NCBI GenBank assembly: GCA_903934275.1
Contig: CAIZNF010000019.1
Span: forward strand, 1 to 6,171
DNA length: 6,171 bases
Direction: 5' to 3'
Origin: an uncultured Nitrosomonadales bacterium
GTDB taxonomy: Bacteria > Pseudomonadota > Gammaproteobacteria > Burkholderiales > Gallionellaceae
Shown here: in pieces, positions 1 through 5,334 of the stretch
Numbering within the stretch: the first letter of the stretch is position 1
How the letters are laid out: every line of letters starts with the position of its first letter
The notes under the pieces: generated by a model
What the model saw: the letters and a program-made list of their open reading frames with translations, nothing else
What the model was told of the DNA's origin: nothing
The model's database searches: none
Position numbers and translations under genes: made by a program

Positions 1-504
1 ATCAGACCATACTTCGGACTGAAGGTCGAATAGGAGCGGGTAGTTAAGCAATTGCCTGGGCGACATGAAGGACAAGCCCCACTTTCTTCGCATTCCAGCA
101 GGTGTGCTTTCTCGTTCATCTTCCCATGGTTCGCGAAGCTCAAAGCCAATTCCGGTAATATCAAGCCTGCTCATTTGCCAGTAGATTTTTGTGGATGGAT
201 TGATATTGCAACAGCGCCACAATTCAACGTATTCAATATTTTCTGCATTGTAGGTGCCGTCGTAGGGGTCGGGTTCACCGGAAAATGCCTCGGCCAGCAA
301 CTCCTCAGCACTGCAACGCCGAAAAATCGGCAGTAACGCGGGGTTTCGCTTTAACAGCAGAAAGACATCGCACACCCGTAAACCTTCCCCAAGTTGAACA
401 AGTTCAAAAAGGTATCCCACTGCGTCGTCAGATACGTCAATACCCGTAACATCGTAATTCGTGAATTCCAGCACGCCATTTGGTTTTAATTCTACATGCG
501 TCAT
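1..504 (-). CDS. Hypothetical protein, N-terminal 168 residues (runs off left edge)
   Basis: The minus strand is open from an ATG at 504-502 to the window edge, 168 codons without a stop. An in-frame TAA at 522-520, with no other start between, fixes the ATG as the first possible start. The ribosome binding site is weak (only an A-rich GAAAG stretch upstream). I do not recognise the family. The visible part is soluble and acidic, with no signal peptide or membrane segment. It begins MTHVELKPNG, has a Leu-rich helix-like stretch at about residues 28-52, a Cys pair at 98-99 (WRCCN), and aromatic or Trp-bearing segments at 105-110, 127 and 142. The amphipathic pattern and clear folding segments argue for a real protein over the 94-residue ORF on the other strand. 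Small acidic orphan genes of this kind are sometimes toxin immunity proteins, but nothing here shows that. It lies 349 bp beyond the rtcB-neighbour gene and probably has its own promoter. Confidence 0.6.
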   Translation of the reverse strand, partial: MTHVELKPNGVLEFTNYDVTGIDVSDDAVGYLFELVQLGEGLRVCDVFLLLKRNPALLPIFRRCSAEELLAEAFSGEPDPYDGTYNAENIEYVELWRCCNINPSTKIYWQMSRLDITGIGFELREPWEDERESTPAGMRRKWGLSFMSPRQLLNYPLLFDLQSEVWSD

Positions 505-853
505 TTGATTTCTTTCGTTTTAGAAAAAGATTTTGTGTGGGCATTTAGTCTGCTTCATCTACCGCTATTCAAATTTGTTTTTAATTTTCACTCCTGTCCC
601 ACGAAAATTTCTACATTGCCATTCAAAATGCAACCTCCAAAATACCCTTATAGTTGCTGTCAGGATATTACATCTTGCCGCCGGTCGAAGCCGGAATTTG
701 ACAGGCAGAACCCATTACTCAAAATCCTGTGTAACTTTACCCAGCATAGTTGTGTAGCCAAAATGCCACTAACCAAATTGCCCTGTATATTGGTGTTGGT
801 TTGCGCGGTGAAGCTGTTAACCCAATGAAAGCTGCCGCTACGAATTCTCTTCT
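505..853. other. Intergenic region, no convincing gene
   Basis: This 349-bp stretch separates the small gene behind rtcB from the left-edge gene. It is more AT-rich than the flanking genes, especially at 505-600. I see no tRNA, no strong terminator and no good -35/-10 pair. Short ORFs exist on both strands (for example 496-828 on plus and 660-881 on minus) but lack good ribosome binding sites and protein-like composition. The AT-rich part next to position 504 is where a promoter for the left-edge gene would be expected. The 12-mer at 829-840 recurs in inverted orientation at 2772-2783. Confidence 0.5.
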
Positions 854-1276
854 TCAAAAGTTTTCCGCCCAGTGCTCCCAAAATCCAGGTTCATCATGAT
901 GGGCATTTTTCATTGCCATCTCTAGCGGGAGGTATTGGAATTTTACCCCCGCAAGTTTCATTTTCCCTTCTGGAGTTTCAAGGTATCTGGATAGTTTTTT
1001 ATAGGTGGGATCTTGTATGTTTAAAGACACGTCCAAATATATCCGCCCCTGATATCCCCCCATCAAATTTACATCAGCGAAATACCCACAATGGCTCCAG
1101 CCAATTTGATTCTGCTCTAACCAAGCAATGACTTGTTGGCGTATTGGCAGGTTCTCCCAGTTCAAATTAAATGAATCAAAGAGGGGAGCACTTCCTTCCT
1201 GAGAAAAATCCAAAAATAATACACCACGCCTTTTTTTGCGTGCAATAGCATCAATGTGTTCAATCAGCATTGGCAT
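854..1276 (-). CDS. Small conserved-looking protein of unknown function downstream of rtcB
   Basis: This gene encodes 140 residues. It starts at ATG 1276-1274, with a GGTGA motif seven bases upstream as a reasonable ribosome binding site, and ends in TGA. The protein is soluble, with no signal peptide or membrane helix. It opens with a helix bearing a basic patch (MLIEHIDAIARKKRRG, residues 3-18), followed by a strand (VLFLDF). A central helix (LPIRQQVIAWLEQN, 43-56) leads into WSHCGYFADVNLMGGYQGRIYLDV at 60-83, a Gly/aromatic segment that looks structured. The C-terminus (about 127-140) is rich in His, Asp, Glu and Trp (HHDEPGFWEHWAENF). From memory, similar proteins occur beside rtcB in other proteobacteria, but I cannot name a family and did not check. 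It lies 59 bp behind rtcB on the same strand and is probably cotranscribed, so a role linked to RNA repair is an inference from position only. Confidence 0.8.
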   Translation of the reverse strand: MPMLIEHIDAIARKKRRGVLFLDFSQEGSAPLFDSFNLNWENLPIRQQVIAWLEQNQIGWSHCGYFADVNLMGGYQGRIYLDVSLNIQDPTYKKLSRYLETPEGKMKLAGVKFQYLPLEMAMKNAHHDEPGFWEHWAENF

Positions 1277-1307
1277 AGTTTCGTCACCCAGTAATGTTAT
1301 TTAAGTT

Positions 1308-1331
1308 GAATTGAGCGACTTGAGTCAATTC
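1308..1331 (-). repeat. Inverted repeat between rtcB and the following gene
   Basis: GAATTGA at 1308-1314 and TCAATTC at 1325-1331 are exact reverse complements separated by ten bases. The transcript would form a 7-bp hairpin five bases after the rtcB stop codon. It is AT-rich and is followed in the minus direction by AACTTAAAT rather than a run of T, so it is not a normal intrinsic terminator. It could be a weak attenuator, an RNA-processing or 3'-end-protecting stem, or chance. Confidence 0.35.
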
Positions 1332-1335
1332 GCCC

Positions 1336-2532
1336 CTAACCTTTTATACATACAACTTGCTTTAAGGTATGCAGCACTTCGACCAGTTCGGCCTGATTCG
1401 CCATCACCGTATCAATGTCCTTGTAAGCGCCGGGTATCTCGTCAATCACCTGTTTGTCCTTGCGGCAAATCACTCCTTCCGTTTGCTTGATTAGGTCGTC
1501 TTGTGTGAATTGCCGTTCAGCCGCAGTACGGCTCATGCGCCTACCGGCTCCATGCGCACTGGACGTGAAGCTTTCCAGGTTGCCTTTGCCACGCACAATG
1601 AAGCTCTTCGCGCCCATGCTACCGGGGATGATGCCGATGTCGCCTTCGCGTGCCCTTATCGCGCCCTTGCGGGTGACGTAGACATTCTCGCCGTAGTGAT
1701 GTTCGATGGCGACGTAGTTGTGGTGGCAGTTCACCACTTCGTTAATGACAGTAAATTCAGGCAGCAGGCGGCGCATACCGGCCAGAATCAGGTCAAGCAT
1801 GGACTGCCGGTTCTGATAGGCGTATTCCTGCGCCCAATGCACTGCCTCGACATAGTCACCGAAGTATTCTGTGCCTTCGGTGAAGTAGGCCAGATCACGA
1901 TCCGGCAGGTTGGTCATCAGGCGTTCCATGTCCTTGCGCGCCAATTGGATGAAGTAATCGGCAATCCCGTTGCCAATGCCACGACTGCCAGAATGCAGCA
2001 TGACCCAAATTTGGTTATTCTCATCCAGGCAGATTTCAATGAAGTGGTTACCTCCGCCTAACGTGCCAATCTGGTTCACCCAGTTGCTGAACCGCCCAAA
2101 AGATTTGAGTAACTCTGGATGCTTCTGCGTCATAGCCGTCAGGCGTGCCTCAAAAGGCTTTGCAGCATCCACCAAGGCACGGTCATCATTATGTTGATTG
2201 CGCCCGACCGGAATATCACGGGTGATTTGGTGAAACACCTTTTGTAAAATATTTTCGTCGATATCGTTGGCGGTTAGCGAGAGTTGGCACGCCAACATGC
2301 CACAACCAATGTCTACACCCACCGCAGCCGGGATGATGGCCTTGTGCGTGGCAATTACAGAACCAATGGTAGCGCCCATGCCCACATGTACATCCGGCAT
2401 GGCAGCAATGTGATGGTGAATAAAGGGCAACGATGCGACGTTGGATAGCTGTTCCTTGGCGCGGTCTTCAATGTCGTTAGTCCAGATTTTGACTGGTACT
2501 TGTTGCCCGGTTAGGATTTGCATGACTGGCAT
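1336..2532 (-). CDS. rtcB: RNA-splicing ligase RtcB (3'-phosphate/5'-hydroxyl RNA ligase)
   Basis: RtcB is a cytosolic Mn2+- and GTP-dependent ligase that joins RNA 2',3'-cyclic-phosphate or 3'-phosphate ends to 5'-OH ends, acting in RNA repair and tRNA splicing. The ORF encodes 398 residues, close to the 408 of the E. coli enzyme, so it looks complete. The signature residues are present in order: GVDIGCGM at 72-79 with metal ligands Asp74 and Cys77; GGGNHF at 159-164 with His163; LHSGSRGIG at 179-187 with His180; NCHHNY at 268-273; and SSAHGAGR at 324-331 with His327, which corresponds to the guanylated His337 of E. coli. The start ATG at 2532-2530 has AAGGGG six bases upstream; the ATG three codons later would be too far from it. 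Neither rtcA (RNA cyclase) nor the sigma-54 activator rtcR is in the window. The 140-residue gene follows 59 bp behind. I found no convincing sigma-54 promoter upstream. Confidence 0.97.
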   Translation of the reverse strand: MPVMQILTGQQVPVKIWTNDIEDRAKEQLSNVASLPFIHHHIAAMPDVHVGMGATIGSVIATHKAIIPAAVGVDIGCGMLACQLSLTANDIDENILQKVFHQITRDIPVGRNQHNDDRALVDAAKPFEARLTAMTQKHPELLKSFGRFSNWVNQIGTLGGGNHFIEICLDENNQIWVMLHSGSRGIGNGIADYFIQLARKDMERLMTNLPDRDLAYFTEGTEYFGDYVEAVHWAQEYAYQNRQSMLDLILAGMRRLLPEFTVINEVVNCHHNYVAIEHHYGENVYVTRKGAIRAREGDIGIIPGSMGAKSFIVRGKGNLESFTSSAHGAGRRMSRTAAERQFTQDDLIKQTEGVICRKDKQVIDEIPGAYKDIDTVMANQAELVEVLHTLKQVVCIKG

Positions 2533-2538
2533 AACTTT

Positions 2539-2544
2539 CCCCTT
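2539..2544 (-). promoter_or_regulatory. Ribosome binding site of rtcB
   Basis: AAGGGG on the minus strand lies six bases before ATG 2532-2530. It supports the MPVMQ start over the in-frame ATG at 2523-2521, which would be fifteen bases away. Confidence 0.6.
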
Positions 2545-2609
2545 GTATCGTTACACGGGCACCGCGAACCGAATGAATTTATGGATAGAGGAGATTTTTG
2601 TGGCATGGC

Positions 2610-2641
2610 AGCATCAACTTAAAAAATGATGCTAAAGTATA
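2610..2641 (-). promoter_or_regulatory. Possible rtcB promoter element with adjoining inverted repeat
   Basis: On the minus strand TATACT (2641-2636) resembles a sigma-70 -10 box, but no good -35 lies 16-18 bases upstream. Immediately downstream is a 7-bp inverted repeat, AGCATCA at 2610-2616 and TGATGCT at 2627-2633, with a ten-base AT-rich centre. If the -10 box is real, the repeat sits at the transcription start, where it could be an operator or a 5'-leader hairpin in an untranslated region of about 97 bases. The position is suggestive; regulation is inferred. Confidence 0.25.
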
Positions 2642-2772
2642 AACGCGGTATGCGTCAGGATAAGTCGCTAGGAGATTTTGTTTGTCTCGTTTATCGGCTT
2701 AAATGCAAGAAGATGTGAACTGCAAATGGCATATTGGAAATATCGTGGATGAATTGTCAGCGCAACAGCATT

Positions 2773-2795
2773 AGCGGCAGCTTCTCTTCGCCGCT
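2773..2795. repeat. GC-rich stem-loop downstream of the DHH gene
   Basis: AGCGGC at 2773-2778 pairs with GCCGCT at 2790-2795 around an eleven-base loop, starting ten bases after the DHH phosphoesterase stop codon in the minus direction. It could help end the DHH transcript or protect its 3' end. No T-run follows on the minus strand (AATGCTG), so it is not a standard rho-independent terminator. Confidence 0.35.
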
Positions 2796-2804
2796 TGATT
2801 ATTC

Positions 2805-3737
2805 TCAACCGTCCGCATTAATTTTGGTTATCAACTCCTGAAGCACTGCTTCCGCTTTTTCCTTATCAACCTGGCAAGTGCCGGCATTCTCATGCCCGCC
2901 ACCACCGTATTGCAGCATCAATTCGCCAATATTGGTCATTGAAGTGCGGTTGACGATGGATTTTCCGGTAGCGAATACCGTGTTCTGTTGTTTCACTCCC
3001 CACAGCACGTGGATAGAAATATTGGTTTCGGGGAATAGCGCGTATATCATGAAGCGGTTGCCTGCGTAGATGATTTCCTCATTGCGCAGGTCGAGCACCA
3101 CCAGGTTGTTGTGTATCGTCGAGCACGACTTTAACTGGGCCTTGAATTTTTCCTCATGCTCGAAATACAGATCGGCGCGCTCCTTCACATCAGGTAGCTG
3201 CATGATCTGCTCGATGTTATGTTTCCGGCAATAATCGATCAACTCCATCATCAAGTCATAATTGGAAATGCGGAAATCGCGAAACCTCCCCAAACCGGTA
3301 CGCGAATCCATCAGGTAATTGAGCAACACCCAACCGGTTGGATGAAGAATTTCCTCGCTCGAAAATTGGGCGGAATCGGCCTTGTCCACCTCAGCCATCA
3401 TGCCATCCCATTCGGGCGGAAATGCCTTGTATCCACCGAAGTGATCAAATACCACCCGCGCGGCGGAAGGTGCGTCGGGATGGATGATGTGATTGGCGCG
3501 CTCACCGGTGTTGCGGATAGTTTCGGAAGAATGGTGGTCAAGCACCAGGTGCGCACCGGCGACATACGGCAGATTGGTGGTGATATCGCGCGGGCCGATT
3601 TCGATTTTGCCGTCCTGCATATCTTTGGGGTGAACGAACTTGATCTCGTCGATCATATCGATATGCTTGAGCAGCACTGCACAGACCAAGCCATCGAAAT
3701 CGCTACGCGTAACCAAACGAAATTTCTTGTTTTCCAT
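2805..3737 (-). CDS. DHH/DHHA1-family phosphoesterase
   Basis: This encodes 310 residues from ATG 3737-3735, which has GGAG six bases upstream. The ORF extends four codons further to ATG 3749, but that start has no ribosome binding site, and the GGAG itself lies inside the extension. Numbered from the chosen start, the N-terminal DHH domain has the metal-binding motif RSDFDG (Asp13, Asp15), the name-giving LDHH (Asp67-His68-His69) and DKAD (Asp118, Asp121). The C-terminal DHHA1 domain has the substrate-binding GGGGHENAG motif at about 278-286. All key metal-site residues are kept, so activity is likely, using Mn2+ or a similar metal. The superfamily contains nanoRNase/pAp phosphatases (NrnA), c-di-AMP phosphodiesterases, RecJ and pyrophosphatases; proteins like this are often labelled exopolyphosphatase-related. 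The exact substrate cannot be read from sequence. It is a soluble protein, with its own likely promoter upstream. It lies between the c-di-GMP gene and rtcB. Confidence 0.88.
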   Translation of the reverse strand: MENKKFRLVTRSDFDGLVCAVLLKHIDMIDEIKFVHPKDMQDGKIEIGPRDITTNLPYVAGAHLVLDHHSSETIRNTGERANHIIHPDAPSAARVVFDHFGGYKAFPPEWDGMMAEVDKADSAQFSSEEILHPTGWVLLNYLMDSRTGLGRFRDFRISNYDLMMELIDYCRKHNIEQIMQLPDVKERADLYFEHEEKFKAQLKSCSTIHNNLVVLDLRNEEIIYAGNRFMIYALFPETNISIHVLWGVKQQNTVFATGKSIVNRTSMTNIGELMLQYGGGGHENAGTCQVDKEKAEAVLQELITKINADG

Positions 3738-3743
3738 GATGCG

Positions 3744-3747
3744 CTCC
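3744..3747 (-). promoter_or_regulatory. Ribosome binding site that decides the DHH gene start
   Basis: GGAG on the minus strand is separated from ATG 3737-3735 by six bases (CGCATC), an ideal spacing. The upstream ATG 3749-3747 is preceded only by AT-rich sequence with no purine-rich site. The protein therefore most likely begins MENKKF rather than MERIMENKKF. Confidence 0.65.
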
Positions 3748-3776
3748 ATTAGTTTTAAATGATATTAGCGAGCGAA

Positions 3777-3782
3777 ATTATA
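3777..3782 (-). promoter_or_regulatory. Candidate -10 box (TATAAT) for the DHH gene
   Basis: A perfect TATAAT on the minus strand lies about 40 bases upstream of the chosen DHH start, giving a short leader of about 33 bases. The -35 region (TTCCGG at 17-bp spacing) is a poor match to TTGACA and there is no extended -10 TG, so strength is uncertain and an activator may be needed. Confidence 0.4.
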
Positions 3783-3822
3783 CTGTAATCCATTGTCGCC
3801 CGGAAATTTCAGTAGATCGGAC

Positions 3823-3866
3823 TTTGGTTCGACGTGTCGGGTTGAAACCAGACCTACATTTGGTTC
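3823..3866. repeat. Cluster of short direct and inverted repeats
   Basis: TTTGGTTC occurs at 3823-3830 and again at 3859-3866, with the near-complementary GAAACCA at 3844-3850 between them. The middle copy can pair with the right copy (7 bp including one G-U, ten-base loop) or, less well, with the left one, giving two competing hairpins. It lies between the c-di-GMP gene stop and the DHH promoter, so it could be a weak 3'-end structure or a protein binding site. No T-run follows. Confidence 0.3.
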
Positions 3867-3894
3867 CGGCATCCAGTTTGAGAAACCGGGTGCT

Positions 3895-5334
3895 CTATGC
3901 CGATAAGTTACGTTTCAGCAGCTCCTCGAACTCATCCGCTGGTATTGGCTTGGAATATAAATACCCCTGCGCATAATCGCACTCGGCAGCGGCCAACATA
4001 TCACGCTGTCGTTCCGTTTCCACCCCTTCGGCGACCACTTTTATACCGAGTTTGTGCGCCATCACAATAATCGCCTCGCATAGCACCAGATCGTTATGGT
4101 CTATCTCCAGATGACGTACAAATGATTGGTCGATTTTCAGGTAGTCGATATCGAATTTCTTGAGATAGGACAGCGACGAATAGCCGGTGCCGAAATCATC
4201 AATGGACACTTGAATATCGGCGTTACGCAACGTGAGCAACGCGCCGTTAATCGACGTATTCGAATCCAGCAACAATCCTTCGGTAATCTCGATAACCAAG
4301 CCTTCTCCAGGCATGTCGATATCCCGCAAGTGCGCCAGCCATACCGCATGTTCATCACCGTCCTTGTAGAACTGTATCGGCGATTTGTTCACGCTGACCT
4401 GAAATACGGGGTTGTACAGCGTTCTCCAGCGCTTGGCACAGCGCATCGATTCATAGAACACCCAGTCGCCGATTTCCAGGATAAGCCCGGTTTCTTCGGC
4501 CAGCGGGATGAACTGGGCGGGGCTGACCAAGCCCCGTTCGGGGTGATTCCAGCGAATCAATGCCTCTGCCTTATTGATGCGACCCGTAGCCATGTCCACG
4601 ATAGGCTGGAAATGGACCATAAACTGGTTGCCTGCCAGCGCACCGCGCAAATCGTTGATCAAGCGCAACCGGGTCTGGGCGGCTTCCTGCAAGGCGTGTG
4701 TGAAATAGCTGTGGCGGTTGCGCCCTTGCTCCTTGGCGACATACATCGCCTGATCGGCATTCTTGAACAGCCCTTCTATATCGGTGGCATCATTTGGATA
4801 CAACGTGATGCCGATGCTGGCCGACACATAGGCCACTTCTTCTTTCAACTGAAAAAAAGTAGCAAGCTTCTGAGTGATACTCTGCGCAATCCGTTCGACG
4901 CTAGTGACATCTTCAACTTCTGTCAGTAGCACGGTAAACTCGTCGCCGCCCAACCTGGCCACGATGTCGGTCGCGCGCACGCAATCGCTGATACGGCGTG
5001 ATGCTTCGATCAGCAGAATGTCGCCTATATCATGCCCCAAGGTATCGTTAACCTCCTTGAAGTGGTCGAGATCGATGAACATCAGCGCAATCGGAGTACT
5101 GCTACGGTTGGATTTTTTGATTTCCTGTTCCAGACGCTCGCGGAACATGCGGCGGTTTGGCAAGCCGGTCAAAGTATCGAAGTTGGCCTGCATCCAGATG
5201 GTCTCTTCGGTTTTCTTCTTGTCGGTGATATCCTCTTTGACGGCGACAAAATTGGAAATTTTCCCTTGCTCGTCCATGATGGGAGAAATGGAAACCTGCT
5301 CAAGATACAGTTCGCCATTTTTTTCTTGTTGCAC
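3895..5334 (-). CDS. GGDEF-EAL part of a c-di-GMP turnover protein (downstream reading frame after a frameshift)
   Basis: This frame carries the C-terminal 479 codons. The nominal start (GTG 5334-5332) is probably not a true start: homology to the preceding PAS domain joins the upstream frame near 5320, and a GGTGA only three bases before the GTG is poorly spaced. Numbered from that GTG: the end of the second PAS domain covers 6-40; the GGDEF domain about 44-212, with an intact active site GGDEF at 129-133 and an RATD inhibitory I-site (Arg120, Asp123) five residues before it; the EAL domain about 222-475. EAL residues are kept: Glu257 (EAL), Asn316, Glu349, Asp379-Asp380 in DDFGTGYSSL, Lys400, Glu436 and Gln456. 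GGDEF domains make c-di-GMP from two GTP; EAL domains cut it to pGpG. Both look competent, so the net direction cannot be predicted. The stop lies 157 bp before the DHH gene start. Confidence 0.9.
   Translation of the reverse strand: MQQEKNGELYLEQVSISPIMDEQGKISNFVAVKEDITDKKKTEETIWMQANFDTLTGLPNRRMFRERLEQEIKKSNRSSTPIALMFIDLDHFKEVNDTLGHDIGDILLIEASRRISDCVRATDIVARLGGDEFTVLLTEVEDVTSVERIAQSITQKLATFFQLKEEVAYVSASIGITLYPNDATDIEGLFKNADQAMYVAKEQGRNRHSYFTHALQEAAQTRLRLINDLRGALAGNQFMVHFQPIVDMATGRINKAEALIRWNHPERGLVSPAQFIPLAEETGLILEIGDWVFYESMRCAKRWRTLYNPVFQVSVNKSPIQFYKDGDEHAVWLAHLRDIDMPGEGLVIEITEGLLLDSNTSINGALLTLRNADIQVSIDDFGTGYSSLSYLKKFDIDYLKIDQSFVRHLEIDHNDLVLCEAIIVMAHKLGIKVVAEGVETERQRDMLAAAECDYAQGYLYSKPIPADEFEELLKRNLSA

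Noticed and set aside
52..336. 94-codon ORF on the plus strand at the left edge
   Set aside because: It is opposite the longer, better-composed minus-strand frame 1-504. I prefer the minus frame, though without a database match this is a judgement.
660..881. 73-codon ORF on the minus strand overlapping the end of the 140-residue gene
   Set aside because: It begins with TTG inside the preceding gene without a clear ribosome binding site, and its translation looks unlike a folded protein. Translational coupling is possible but unsupported.
1501..2061. 186-codon ORF on the plus strand opposite rtcB
   Set aside because: It lies fully antisense to a clear RtcB with all motifs, and its translation shows no recognisable domain; it is a shadow of codon bias.
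2626..2774. Two tiny plus-strand ORFs (30 codons at 2626-2718 and 23 codons at 2703-2774)
   Set aside because: Neither has a properly spaced ribosome binding site, and frames this short are expected by chance in an intergenic region. The hairpin after the second gave brief pause.
2533..2804. Sigma-54 promoter for RtcR-type control of rtcB
   Set aside because: I searched by eye for TGGCAC-N5-TTGCA on the minus strand and found no acceptable match.
3219..3752. 177-codon ORF on the plus strand opposite the DHH gene
   Set aside because: It is antisense to the DHH motifs, with no recognisable domain.
4126..4929. 267-codon ORF on the plus strand opposite the GGDEF-EAL region
   Set aside because: It is antisense to well-supported catalytic domains and has no motif of its own. 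Long antisense frames are common opposite such genes.
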